Positions 15,216-23,988 of a stretch of 25,966 bases of DNA are shown in pieces; the first letter of the stretch is position 1, and each line of letters opens with the position of its first letter. Origin of the DNA: Oscillospiraceae bacterium (GTDB lineage: Bacteria; Bacillota; Clostridia; Oscillospirales; Ruminococcaceae); NCBI GenBank assembly GCA_018110855.1, contig JAGBFZ010000115.1, positions 1-25,966 of the forward strand, given 5' to 3'. Both the position numbers and the translations under genes were made by a program. The notes under the pieces were generated by a model. That model was not told the DNA's origin. It saw nothing but the letters and a program-made list of their open reading frames with translations, and made no database searches.

Positions 15216-16745
15216 TTACAGCTTGATCTCGGGAGCAATCTCTATCTCAAAGGGCAGAAGATCAATGATATCCTTCTTTGTATCTATGCCGTCATAGACT
15301 TCAATGAGCCTGAGACCGCTTCTGCAAAGCTCGAATACGCAGCGTTCGGTCACATAAAGCACTTTCTGTTTATTAACAAGCGCACGCTTGGCAGAGAAGC
15401 TGATGCTGTTTATCTTTTCAACAAACTTGGGAATGGTTCCATTCCGGTCAACAGTTACGCTGTTTTCGCCCTCGGTGACTTCAAGTCCCTTGGTGTTGAA
15501 GGTCAGGCAGAAAACAACAGTGTGGGTCTTGGCAGTGATGTTTGCAAATCCGCCTATGCCTGAGAATGCACCGGGACCGCGGTGGGAATTGACGTTTCCG
15601 AAACGGTCAACCTCAAGTCCACCCATGAAGCAGATGTCAAGTCCGCCATTGTCGTAGAGGTCAAACTGGTTTGCCATATCGTTCATGGAGGCAGCGCCTA
15701 TCATGGCTCCGAATACGGTTCCCGACGCAGGGAATCCTCCAACGCCGCCTGATTCCACAGTAAGCGTTATCCTGTCAAGCATACCGCTTTCTCTGGCATA
15801 TCGGGACACATTCTCGGGGATACCTATGCCGATGTTAACAATGTCCTCGGGCTTCAGCTCCATGGACGCACGCTTTCCGATTATGTTCGCTGCCGCATTG
15901 AATGTCGCTTTTGTGGCAGTTCGTTCCGCAAGCATTTCGTTCCAGTCCTGCCACTGAGAATAGGGTATCTCAAAGCTGCCCGTAAGGGATTCGTATGCTG
16001 CGTGTCTCGGCTCGGGTTCAACCATTACAATAGCGTCAACTAAACATCCGGGAATAATTGTGTTTCGGGGACGTGAAGGGGTGCTGACGATGCGGTCCAC
16101 CTGAACGATAACCTTGCCGTGGTTTGCCTTTACTGCCTGACAGATGGAAAGGGCGTCACCCGACATATACATCTCGTCAAAGGAGATATTTCCCTTGCGG
16201 TCAGCGGCTGTTCCCTTGATGAGCGCAACATTTATCTTCGGGAGAGTGTAATAGAGAAATTCCTCATTATCCACCTCGACGATCTTTACCAGAGAATCAT
16301 CATGGGACAGATTGTTTATTCCCGGTCCGTCAAGACGGGGGTCAACGAAAATATCAAGTCCAACCTTGGACAGCGCACCGGGGAGACCGCCTGCCTGCGC
16401 ACGAATAGCATGGGAAATGCAGCCCAGTGGAAGATTATATGCCTCGAATCTGTCCTCGAGAACAAGTTTTTTTGTGCTGAGCATTGCACCGAAATGACCG
16501 CAGATCAGCTTATCCAGCGCGCCTTCCCTTATGTAGCTTTCAGCGTTTCTGTTCTCGTCCCAGACGCCGAAGCCTGCGCTGGAAATGATGGTCAGGTGCC
16601 CCGGGGAGCCTGTCTGCTTATATCTTCTGTATATGGCTTCGTGAAGCTCTACGGGATTTTCTATTCCTACAAAGGAGTTCAGACATATAACATCGCCGTC
16701 CTTGATGAGGCTGATTGCTTCGTCTGATGTCATTATTTTGTACAT
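15216..16745 (-). CDS. Fused acyl-CoA:acetate/3-ketoacid CoA-transferase (YdiF/Pct-like)
   Basis: A 509-residue single-chain class I CoA-transferase. The N-terminal alpha-type half (~1-265) begins with DEAISLIKDGDVICLNSF. The beta-type half (~285-505) carries the catalytic Glu331 in TVESGGVGGFP, which forms the glutamyl-CoA thioester in this family. The length is usual for YdiF and propionate CoA-transferase proteins, in which the two subunits are fused. It moves CoA between short-chain acids in the cytosol, consistent with fermentation to acetate, propionate or butyrate; the true substrate pair cannot be read from the sequence. ATG follows AAAGAGGT by about 6 nt. A near-consensus promoter lies upstream, and the YunG-like gene follows. 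Confidence 0.9.
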   Translation of the reverse strand: MYKIMTSDEAISLIKDGDVICLNSFVGIENPVELHEAIYRRYKQTGSPGHLTIISSAGFGVWDENRNAESYIREGALDKLICGHFGAMLSTKKLVLEDRFEAYNLPLGCISHAIRAQAGGLPGALSKVGLDIFVDPRLDGPGINNLSHDDSLVKIVEVDNEEFLYYTLPKINVALIKGTAADRKGNISFDEMYMSGDALSICQAVKANHGKVIVQVDRIVSTPSRPRNTIIPGCLVDAIVMVEPEPRHAAYESLTGSFEIPYSQWQDWNEMLAERTATKATFNAAANIIGKRASMELKPEDIVNIGIGIPENVSRYARESGMLDRITLTVESGGVGGFPASGTVFGAMIGAASMNDMANQFDLYDNGGLDICFMGGLEVDRFGNVNSHRGPGAFSGIGGFANITAKTHTVVFCLTFNTKGLEVTEGENSVTVDRNGTIPKFVEKINSISFSAKRALVNKQKVLYVTERCVFELCRSGLRLIEVYDGIDTKKDIIDLLPFEIEIAPEIKL

Positions 16746-16795
16746 TGCTTACCTCTTTCCATTCTGACAAATTATTACAAAATATACCATTATAC

Positions 16796-16824
16796 ATTTT
16801 ATACGATTTTATGCCGATTGTCAA
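16796..16824 (-). promoter_or_regulatory. Sigma-A promoter of the CoA-transferase operon
   Basis: Read on the minus strand: TTGACA (16819-16824), a 17-bp spacer, then TAAAAT (16796-16801). The start of transcription would be near 16789, about 44 nt before the ATG. It lies in the 121-bp gap after the GLUG-protein gene, where I see no strong terminator for that gene. Confidence 0.8.
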
Positions 16825-16866
16825 GAGGTATAATTATTTCATTCAATATCCGAATGGAGATCGGTA

Positions 16867-19800
16867 TTATTCATCTGATCTCTTTCTGCGGCTTTTCTTT
16901 TTCCTGTTGACCACCGCTCCGCAGGCAGCAAGAGCAGCAGCTGCCGCGCAGGATAGTCCTGCGATAAGAGAAACATTCACAGGTCTTTCATAAGCTGATA
17001 TCACAAGTGTGCCGCCTGAAGCCGTAAAGGTGACATAGCTTCCGTCCGTTTCGCAGGGAACTTCGCATCCGTCTATCTCAACAACGGTTTTTTTCGGGTC
17101 GGAAACAGGCAGAAAGCGGATAAGCCGCTCGGTGTTTTCGTCCTCGGGAATGTGCAGCTCCCATTTTTCGTTTCCAAGGTCATTAAGCTCCAGCCTGTCA
17201 GAATCGGTAAAGCTGCCCTCAGCCATGAATACGGGAGAGCCGTTTTCTCTTGCAAGCTCTGTGGAGATCGTGGTGACATAGGGAATATATTCGGCATTTA
17301 TTACTGCGCCGTATGTCATATCCGAATAGTCATGCTCCTCCCACTTTGCAAAATAACCGTTTTTGCGGGGCGCAGCGGGGATATCGCTTTCAGAAAGTGA
17401 CTCGCCGTATTTAAACTCAATTATATCGACTACCTTATCCTCAGCCATAAAGGTAAGGGTCAGGGTCTTGAATTCCTCAGGAATGCCTTCCATTGCTATC
17501 ATAGCCTTGTAGGGAACAGGAAATGCCTTTCCGCTGAAACTTATCCCGTCAACCGCTCCCATGCCGTTTTCGGCAAAAATATTTCCCTCAAGCACGCCGT
17601 CGCATTCTCCCGCAACAGCACCCGAATATTCATCGGACATATCTATGGAAACATAGCTCATGCAGCTGCTTATATCATGTCCCTCACCTGCGATACCGCC
17701 TACATGATCGTCTCCCTCAAGGCGGCACATTGCATAGCTGCCGAATATTGCGGCAGATGATCTTCCGGCAATGCCTCCCACATAGCTGCCGTCTGTGGAG
17801 CGAACATTACCCAGATTTTTTGAAGAAATAATGCAGCCTGTATCCATGCTTCCCGCAATTCCGCCCGCTCCGTCCTTCTTGGAGGTGATAATTCCGCTGT
17901 TCTCACAGCTTCTCACCACAGTTCTTGACTGATACATAAAATCAAAGGAGCGGTCGCCTATCTGCTCGATATCCTCCTCGGGGTCGAAGGAATTTTCCAC
18001 GCCCATTGCTCCCGCAATGCCGCCTGCGTTAACATCGGCAAAAATGCTTCCCGTATTAATGCAGGAGGCAAGCTTTCCGTCAGCCCTTCCTACGGAATCC
18101 GAAGCGGAAATATCCTCGGTATAGTCCGCAAGGCTTCTTGAATCCTGTGAAAGCTCGTCTGTCATATCAAGGATAACATCATAAACCTCCGAAGCCTTGC
18201 TGTTCACAGCTTTAAGGTCCTCGGAAATAATATCTACCGAATCTCCCGCAGAGATATTCAGGATATCAAGGGTGTTGAACAGGGCTTCAAGATCACCTGT
18301 AAGGTCTTTGCGGATATTTCTGAAATTATTGTCTGTGCCTGTGAATTCTATCTTTTCCTTTCCCGCAAAATAATCGGTGATATCATGGAGATAGGAAAGC
18401 CCGTCAGACAGATACACCGAGCCGTCCTCGGCATACTGAACAGCCTCCTCGGCACAGTATGCCGCTTCAATTGCTGCAGCTGCGCTGTCATCAAGGAAGG
18501 GCCATGCTTCCTTTATCCTGTCGGTCACAGAAACAGCGGAAGCACCCGCTTCGTCCAGCCCCTCGGAGGATCTCATAAGATGATCTATTATCTCATTCAG
18601 ACTGTCAAGGGTAATATCATCGGGGATATCGCCGCTTTGGGGAACAGATGCATTTGCCTGCCCTTTTATTGATGATGCGCAGCGCTCAATTTCATCCTTT
18701 GCGCTTTGTGCGGCAGAGGAGTCTATAAGCATTCTCATTCCATCGGTAAGGTCTGAAAAAGCCTCAAACATATTTCTAAGTGAACCGTCCGTAAAAATAT
18801 CAAGCAGATCGCTGATGCAGCTCTTGTATGCCCCGGGATCGTCAATATCACGGTCAAGCAGATCCTGAAGCTGCCTGATAGTAAATTCCGCATTGCTGAT
18901 ATTATCAGATATCCTGTCGGCACTGTCGCTGATCGCAGCAAGGCTGTCCTTGATCTTTCTTACTGCTTCCTCGGTTTCCGGAGATGAAGAATAATCATCA
19001 AGTGCAATAAGAGCATTATTTACGATGCCGCTTATGGACTGAACAGACTGACCCAGAATAAACAGACGGCTTTTCAGGTCGTTCAGAGACGCAGAAATGC
19101 CGTTGGGGTCTCCGATAGAGCTTTGAACAGATGAAAGTCCGTCCTGAAAGGAATCGTTTGCCTCACGCATTGCTTCGATGGCAGCTGAAAGCTCGTCAAG
19201 CACGGGGAAGAGGATATCGAAGGCTTCGTCGCTGCTCTCCATGGACTGTGCAAGCAGATCGTTTGCCGCCCACAGGCTGTCTGTTGCTTCGGTAAAAGAG
19301 TCCGACGCCTTGGAAAAGCTGTCGGCAGCAGGCTCTGACATATCTATAAGGTCAGATATGCGTGAGCTTAGCTCATTCAGAGAATCTATATTTGCGTTCA
19401 GAACAGAATCCGCTTCGTCAATAAGCCTGTCTGAGCTGCTGCGGACTGATTCAAGAGCATCGAGTGCGCTGTCCATATCTCCCGAGAGCCTGTCTGATGA
19501 ACTGTTTGCATCGGATATGGTCTTGTCGATAAGCTGATTCATCTCATCGAGCCTGTCTCTGAGCTTGTTTACAGAGGATTCGGAAAAAAGCAGGGAGAAA
19601 TGAGGCTCTGCCTGACCGACGATACCTCCCACGTCCTTTCTTCCGTTGATAATACCGCTGTTTTCACAGCCGCTTATGTAGCCGTTCTGCCGTCCGCAGA
19701 TACCGCCGATATTGTAGCCCACATGGGGATAGCCGACCTTTCCCTTATTTGTGCATTTCATGATATTGCCCGAGGAATAGCCCGCAATGCCGCCTGCGTC

Positions 19801-20550
19801 TGTGGAATCTGCCGCCTTTTCGGTGGAATATATATCATCTATATTCAGGCTTTCAAGGTCAAGGGAATTGTCGGAAGCATTTGTATTTACGGAAACTGAG
19901 CTTTCGCTGAGCATGATACAGCCCCTGTTTTCACCCGAAATTCCTCCTGTGAAATGCTCCGCCTGAATGCGTCCGCTTGCAGTGCAGCAGGAGATAAGAG
20001 CGGTCTCCTCATTTACTCCTGCTATTCCTCCGCAGTATTCCTTGCCCGTAACAACACCGTCAAAGGTACAGCCGTAAACGGTCCCGCGGTTTACTCCCAC
20101 AATGCCGCCGCATTTTGACGAGCTTCCCGAGGGGGATATTTTGCAGGAAACATTTATATTTTTTACCCTGCCGCTTTTTTCGATATACCTGAAAAGTCCC
20201 TGAACAGAGCCGTTTGATTCAATTGAAAAGCCGCTTATCTTATGTCCGTTTCCCTCGAATATTCCGCTGAAGGAGGGCACGGGGATAAAGTCCAGATCTG
20301 AGGAGGAGAAATTGATATCCGTGTTCAGAATAAAGGTCTTTCCCACAGAATAGCTGTCAAGGGTGCAGAGCCTTGCAAAGCTGACAAAGTCCTCCGCTGA
20401 ATTTATATAAACAGTGTTTGCATTTTGATCTGCAGCAGCGGACAAATTAACGGAATTATCCTCCGCATATACGGAAAATCCGCCGCAAACAGGGCTTGCC
20501 GCAATGATCACCGCAAGTGCGCAGGCAGCGCAGCGTTTTATATGATTCAT
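16867..20550 (-). CDS. Wall-exposed GLUG-repeat/coiled-coil protein, partner of the MMPL exporter
   Basis: A 1227-residue exported protein. It has a signal peptide (1 to ~30, cleavage likely after SVYA) and GLUG-type beta-solenoid repeats (~75-320, many GGIAG/GGIVG motifs). A long helical, Ser/Asp-rich region follows (~325-815, LRDRLDEMNQLIDKT onward) with coiled-coil-like spacing. GLUG repeats then resume (~820-985), followed by an InlB-repeat-like module (~1030-1090), a beta-rich stalk, one C-terminal membrane helix (~1192-1214) and a basic tail (RKKKSRRKR). There is no LPXTG motif, so anchoring is by the membrane. AAAGGAGG lies 10 nt before ATG, inside the exporter gene, and the two genes overlap by 4 bp. 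The helical part recalls YhgE/Pip and EsaA/YueB extracellular domains, though I cannot show homology. Function unknown; it is likely part of the export machine. Confidence 0.85.
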   Translation of the reverse strand: MNHIKRCAACALAVIIAASPVCGGFSVYAEDNSVNLSAAADQNANTVYINSAEDFVSFARLCTLDSYSVGKTFILNTDINFSSSDLDFIPVPSFSGIFEGNGHKISGFSIESNGSVQGLFRYIEKSGRVKNINVSCKISPSGSSSKCGGIVGVNRGTVYGCTFDGVVTGKEYCGGIAGVNEETALISCCTASGRIQAEHFTGGISGENRGCIMLSESSVSVNTNASDNSLDLESLNIDDIYSTEKAADSTDAGGIAGYSSGNIMKCTNKGKVGYPHVGYNIGGICGRQNGYISGCENSGIINGRKDVGGIVGQAEPHFSLLFSESSVNKLRDRLDEMNQLIDKTISDANSSSDRLSGDMDSALDALESVRSSSDRLIDEADSVLNANIDSLNELSSRISDLIDMSEPAADSFSKASDSFTEATDSLWAANDLLAQSMESSDEAFDILFPVLDELSAAIEAMREANDSFQDGLSSVQSSIGDPNGISASLNDLKSRLFILGQSVQSISGIVNNALIALDDYSSSPETEEAVRKIKDSLAAISDSADRISDNISNAEFTIRQLQDLLDRDIDDPGAYKSCISDLLDIFTDGSLRNMFEAFSDLTDGMRMLIDSSAAQSAKDEIERCASSIKGQANASVPQSGDIPDDITLDSLNEIIDHLMRSSEGLDEAGASAVSVTDRIKEAWPFLDDSAAAAIEAAYCAEEAVQYAEDGSVYLSDGLSYLHDITDYFAGKEKIEFTGTDNNFRNIRKDLTGDLEALFNTLDILNISAGDSVDIISEDLKAVNSKASEVYDVILDMTDELSQDSRSLADYTEDISASDSVGRADGKLASCINTGSIFADVNAGGIAGAMGVENSFDPEEDIEQIGDRSFDFMYQSRTVVRSCENSGIITSKKDGAGGIAGSMDTGCIISSKNLGNVRSTDGSYVGGIAGRSSAAIFGSYAMCRLEGDDHVGGIAGEGHDISSCMSYVSIDMSDEYSGAVAGECDGVLEGNIFAENGMGAVDGISFSGKAFPVPYKAMIAMEGIPEEFKTLTLTFMAEDKVVDIIEFKYGESLSESDIPAAPRKNGYFAKWEEHDYSDMTYGAVINAEYIPYVTTISTELARENGSPVFMAEGSFTDSDRLELNDLGNEKWELHIPEDENTERLIRFLPVSDPKKTVVEIDGCEVPCETDGSYVTFTASGGTLVISAYERPVNVSLIAGLSCAAAAALAACGAVVNRKKKSRRKRSDE

Positions 20551-23018
20551 TGTGTGATCTCCTCCTTTCCCGAGTCTGCGTCATCAAGTTCATCATAATT
20601 TCTGCTTTCTATCTTAGCGTCCACATCGCCGATGATGATTCCATTTACAACAGCGTCGATCCTTCCGTTGACATAGCCGTGTATCCTGCCCGTAACGGCA
20701 ATCCTGCCGCCCGATACCTGAGTGCGCTCACGCTTTTTGATGGTAAACGAGGTCTTTTCGATAATGGTATCGCCAAGCAGAAGTATCTGGGGAAGAACGC
20801 CCATTACAAGGACGATGGACATAATTGTACCCCGTCCGAGACATACTCCGATGGAGGATATGGTCCCGTCGGAGGAAAGCTGCCCGATAAGTATTCCCGC
20901 AGCTGCAAGGATCGCGCCCGAGGTGATAATCGTAGGGAATGCCTGATTCAGCGTTTCGGTAATGGCGTCCTTGATGGACATTTCCTGTTTAAGCTCCATA
21001 TATCTGCTGGATATTACTATGGCATAGTCGATATTTGCGCCCATCTGAATGGAATTTACGATAAGGTAGCTTAAAAAGAAAAGGCTTGTATTCTGAAGAT
21101 AGGGGAATGAGAAATTCATCCAGATACTTCCCTGAATAACTGCAATGAGCAGCACGGGAAGACCTGCTGATTTGAATGTAAAGAGCAGGATAATGATAAC
21201 AAACAGCGCCGAAAGGATACTGATTATCAGATTATCCGTTACAAAGGATGAGGACAGGTCGTAATCGCTGGTGGAATTTCCTACAAGAAATACATTTTCG
21301 GGATAGTATTTTGCCGCTTCCTCATGGATAACGGAGAGGAAATCAAAGGTCTCCTCACCCTCCTCAGGGAGGTCGAGAAAAACAAGGATACGGCTGTAAT
21401 CATCGCTTCTGAGCTGGAGCAATGCCATGTCAAGAGTTGTGTGCAGCTCCTCAAGAGTGTCCATCAGCTCATCGTCCAGAGTGACATAGCCCTTATCCAC
21501 CTCGTCATAGGTGAACATAAACATATCAATAAGGGGAACGCTGTAGGAATCCAGACCGTTTATGACCTCGCCGTAGTTTTCATCATTGATGGCATAAGCG
21601 GCATACAGCAGCTTTGCCACCTCGTAATCCAGCTCCACAAGCTCGGAAAACTGTCTTGGAGTAAGCGCATCGGTGAGAACATAGCCGTCCATTGCTTCAA
21701 TATTCGCAAGTCCCATGCAGGATTCTACCTCATCGTAGCTTTCAAGCTTTCTTATAAGCCTGCCTTCTGCTTCGTAATCACCCGCAGGAACGATAAGTGC
21801 GGCAAGATTTGATGTGCCGAAATTATCCTTTATCTTCTGCTCTGCAAGCTGCTGTTCGCTGTGGCGGGTGGTCTCAAGGTCTGTTGTGCCGTAGCAATAC
21901 GGGCATTTGCTTGAGAATACGAACGCCACACATACAATGCCCACAAACAGGGGAGGAATAATGTATTTTGTCGCAAAGGCAAATTTTCCCACAGCGGATA
22001 TTTTCGGAACGAAATTTTTATGCACAGTCTTGTCAATAAGCTTTGAGAATATCATTATCAGTCCGGGCATAAGGGTGAAAACGGACAAAAGGCTTAAAAG
22101 TATTGCCTTGATAAGCACCATTGCCAGATCTGCGCCTATCCTGAACTGCATGAACGCAAGAGCGATAAGTCCCGAAATAGTGGTAAGGCTGCTGGAGGAT
22201 ATTTCGGGGATAGCCTTGCTGAGCGCAGTTATGCAGGCTTCTCTCGAATCAAGGTGTTCATGCTCCTCACTGTATCTGTGAATAAGGATAATGGCATAGT
22301 CAATAGCAAGGGCAAGCTGCAGAACTATGGTCACGGAATCGGATATGAAGGAGATGGTGCCGAGCAGGAAATTCGTTCCCGAATTAACAAGAGCTGCCGC
22401 TCCGAAGGTGCAGATGAGAACGGGTATCTCCGCATATGCCTTGGATGTGAAAAGAAGGACAAGCAGAATTATTACAGCGGCGATCAGAGTGACCGTCTGC
22501 ATTTCCGCAGCAAGCTGAGCGGAGGAATCGCTGCCTACTGTGCTTGAAATATACACGTCCATGCCCTCGAGAAGCTCTCTTATCTCATTCATAGCGTCAA
22601 TGCTTATCTGCTCGTCCTCTTCGCCGTCAAAGGTGACAGAGAACATGGCTGACGAGTTTTTGTAATGCTCTTCGGAGTTGTCAAAGGCGGCTTCGGAAAC
22701 GCCTTCGATGGCTTCTATCTCCTCTGCAAGGGCTTCGGCTTTTTCATAGGTAATATTTGATATCATTACCGAAGCAGTGCCGTATGTAGTAAATTCCTCC
22801 TCCATAAGGGTAAGACCCTGCCTTGTTTCGGTGGTATCGGGGAGATATGCGGTGATATCATTCTCCACCTTGACCCAGCTGCTTGCAAATACGCTGAAAA
22901 TAAGCGCAAATGCCCATAACAGGAATATCAGATTGCGTTTGTCTACAATAAATGTGGCAAGCTTATACATAAAGGTTTCATTTTCCTCTTGGGGAGGAGA
23001 CGGGAACTTCTGTGACAA
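20547..23018 (-). CDS. MMPL/RND-family exporter with an unusual bactofilin-like C-terminal tail
   Basis: The TTG at 23018 is preferred because AAGGAG lies 8 nt upstream; the in-frame GTG at 23027 overlaps that site. The ~823-residue protein has the MMPL layout: TM1, a large outer loop, TM2-6, a linker and TM7, a second large outer loop (~360-585), and TM8-12. Both proton-relay Asp-Tyr pairs known from MmpL3 are present: Asp240-Tyr241 (LAIDYAIIL) in the TM4 position and Asp664-Tyr665 (NIDYAIVI) in the TM10 position. Proton-driven export of a lipid or other hydrophobic substrate is likely. After the last TM, ~35 residues (20604-20712) follow a G-R-I-x-G-x-V-x-G rhythm like bactofilin beta-helix turns. 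The gene is translationally coupled to the GLUG protein and divergent from a TetR regulator. Confidence 0.9.
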   Translation of the reverse strand: MSQKFPSPPQEENETFMYKLATFIVDKRNLIFLLWAFALIFSVFASSWVKVENDITAYLPDTTETRQGLTLMEEEFTTYGTASVMISNITYEKAEALAEEIEAIEGVSEAAFDNSEEHYKNSSAMFSVTFDGEEDEQISIDAMNEIRELLEGMDVYISSTVGSDSSAQLAAEMQTVTLIAAVIILLVLLFTSKAYAEIPVLICTFGAAALVNSGTNFLLGTISFISDSVTIVLQLALAIDYAIILIHRYSEEHEHLDSREACITALSKAIPEISSSSLTTISGLIALAFMQFRIGADLAMVLIKAILLSLLSVFTLMPGLIMIFSKLIDKTVHKNFVPKISAVGKFAFATKYIIPPLFVGIVCVAFVFSSKCPYCYGTTDLETTRHSEQQLAEQKIKDNFGTSNLAALIVPAGDYEAEGRLIRKLESYDEVESCMGLANIEAMDGYVLTDALTPRQFSELVELDYEVAKLLYAAYAINDENYGEVINGLDSYSVPLIDMFMFTYDEVDKGYVTLDDELMDTLEELHTTLDMALLQLRSDDYSRILVFLDLPEEGEETFDFLSVIHEEAAKYYPENVFLVGNSTSDYDLSSSFVTDNLIISILSALFVIIILLFTFKSAGLPVLLIAVIQGSIWMNFSFPYLQNTSLFFLSYLIVNSIQMGANIDYAIVISSRYMELKQEMSIKDAITETLNQAFPTIITSGAILAAAGILIGQLSSDGTISSIGVCLGRGTIMSIVLVMGVLPQILLLGDTIIEKTSFTIKKRERTQVSGGRIAVTGRIHGYVNGRIDAVVNGIIIGDVDAKIESRNYDELDDADSGKEEITQ

Positions 23019-23051
23019 GTGCTTCACTCCTTGATGATGATTTATTTAAAT

Positions 23052-23080
23052 ATTTTACAGCATTATGCAGTAAATGGCAA
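23052..23080 (-). promoter_or_regulatory. Promoter of the exporter/GLUG operon
   Basis: Read on the minus strand: TTGCCA (23075-23080), a 17-bp spacer, then TAAAAT (23052-23057). Transcription would start near 23045, about 27 nt before the TTG start. It lies in the gap shared with the divergent TetR gene, where that regulator would be expected to bind. Confidence 0.7.
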
Positions 23081-23152
23081 TAGACAAAATCGCCGTTTTG
23101 TTGAAAAGGGAAAAGAGTATTATAAAGTATAGCTTTTTTTGCTTTATTATGT

Positions 23153-23158
23153 TATAAT
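23153..23158 (+). promoter_or_regulatory. Possible -10 element of the TetR gene
   Basis: A consensus TATAAT lies 25 nt before the TetR start codon. I see no convincing -35 element at the right distance, so this is tentative. Confidence 0.35.
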
Positions 23159-23182
23159 TCCGGTGAAAGGAATGAGCTTATT

Positions 23183-23758
23183 ATGCCAAAAAATTCGTCC
23201 GACTCAGCCGCAAGATACAGGCTTGCCGAAGCACTGAAAAAACGGCTTTCATATATGCCTCTGGAAAAAATAACCATAAAGCAGCTTACTGATGACTGCG
23301 GTCTTAACCGTCAGACCTTTTATTATCATTTTGATGATATTTACGACCTCCTGAAATGGCTGTTTGAATGGGAGGCGGAAACGGCAGTGCATTTACATGA
23401 TGTTTCCGTTTCATGGAAGGATACCATGAGGAAAATGCTTAAATATCTTTCGGATAACAAGCGTTTCTGCGTATCGGTGCTCAATTCGGTGGGACATAGG
23501 CACGTCAGCAGATTTCTTTTGGATTTCATGTCCACCCTTACAGAGAAAATTATTTCGGACTGCATGGAGGAATACGGCATTGCTCCCGCCGAGTCCGACA
23601 GGGAATTTGCGGATTTTTTTATTGACTTTTATTCGGGAGCGGCAGCGCTGATGATCGAGCGCAGGCTCCTTGACGAGATAAAGCTCACCGACGATCAGCT
23701 TATCGCCTATATTGAAAAAATTGCCGTAAACAATATCAAAGGATATTACAGCCTGTGA
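23183..23758 (+). CDS. TetR/AcrR-family transcriptional regulator
   Basis: A 191-residue DNA-binding protein. The N-terminal helix-turn-helix (~32-60, ITIKQLTDDCGLNRQTFYYHF) is typical of TetR proteins. The C-terminal ligand or dimer domain (~75-185) is like that of the DhaS-type subgroup. AAAGG lies 12 nt before ATG. It is divergent from the MMPL exporter operon with a 164-bp gap, the usual arrangement for a repressor of an efflux or export operon that also controls itself. The ligand is unknown. No clear terminator follows in the 130 bp after the stop. Confidence 0.88.
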   Translation: MPKNSSDSAARYRLAEALKKRLSYMPLEKITIKQLTDDCGLNRQTFYYHFDDIYDLLKWLFEWEAETAVHLHDVSVSWKDTMRKMLKYLSDNKRFCVSVLNSVGHRHVSRFLLDFMSTLTEKIISDCMEEYGIAPAESDREFADFFIDFYSGAAALMIERRLLDEIKLTDDQLIAYIEKIAVNNIKGYYSL

Positions 23759-23854
23759 TTCTCCGCGAAAAATGGGAATGGAAACGGTTCAAAGCTTTTT
23801 TCTGATACAAAAGAAACATCAGCGCAGATATTTTGCCTGAAAAAAACTCCTCAT

Positions 23855-23876
23855 GGTGATAATTCAGAATATCACC
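23855..23876. repeat. Inverted repeat upstream of the carboxynorspermidine synthase promoter
   Basis: GGTGATA (23855-23861) and TATCACC (23870-23876) are perfect 7-bp arms separated by 8 nt. It is centred about 30 bp upstream of the -35 box and is not followed by a U run, so a regulator-binding site fits better than a terminator. Confidence 0.5.
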
Positions 23877-23892
23877 CGTTAATAAAAAGTTG

Positions 23893-23921
23893 TTGCATTA
23901 TTTTTGAAAACGTGATATACT
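23893..23921 (+). promoter_or_regulatory. Promoter of the carboxynorspermidine synthase gene
   Basis: TTGCAT (23893-23898), a 17-bp spacer and TATACT (23916-23921). Transcription would start near 23928, leaving a leader of about 60 nt. Confidence 0.75.
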
Positions 23922-23943
23922 GAAATCATCGGTTAAGAATAGA

Positions 23944-23960
23944 TTTCTGCATTGCAGAAA
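23944..23960. promoter_or_regulatory. 17-bp palindrome in the leader, candidate operator
   Basis: TTTCTGCA-T-TGCAGAAA is a perfect 8-bp inverted repeat around one base, about 16 nt after the predicted transcription start and ahead of the ribosome binding site. The position suits a repressor-binding operator. With a one-base loop it is not a good RNA hairpin terminator. Confidence 0.55.
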
Positions 23961-23988
23961 AAGCAATAAAGTAACGGAGGTATGCAAA

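Noticed and set aside
16826..16866. Possible terminator after the GLUG-protein gene
   Set aside because: Only 4-5 bp stems (CCGA/TCGG, CATTC/GAATG) with no U run, so transcription may read into the CoA-transferase operon.
17390..20330. Repeated GGIAG-coding segments as a CRISPR or DNA repeat array
   Set aside because: The similarity is at protein level (GLUG repeats) with variable spacing and divergent codons; there are no identical DNA repeats.
20517..21074. 185-residue plus-strand open frame
   Set aside because: Antisense shadow of the MMPL exporter gene, whose protein has clear family motifs.
23025..23027. GTG as the start of the MMPL exporter
   Set aside because: It overlaps the AAGGAG site, leaving no spacing. 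The TTG nine bases inside is correctly placed.
23111..23140. Possible stem AAAAGAG...CTTTTTT in the TetR/exporter gap
   Set aside because: Pairing is poor beyond a few A-T pairs. It is neither a clear operator nor a terminator.
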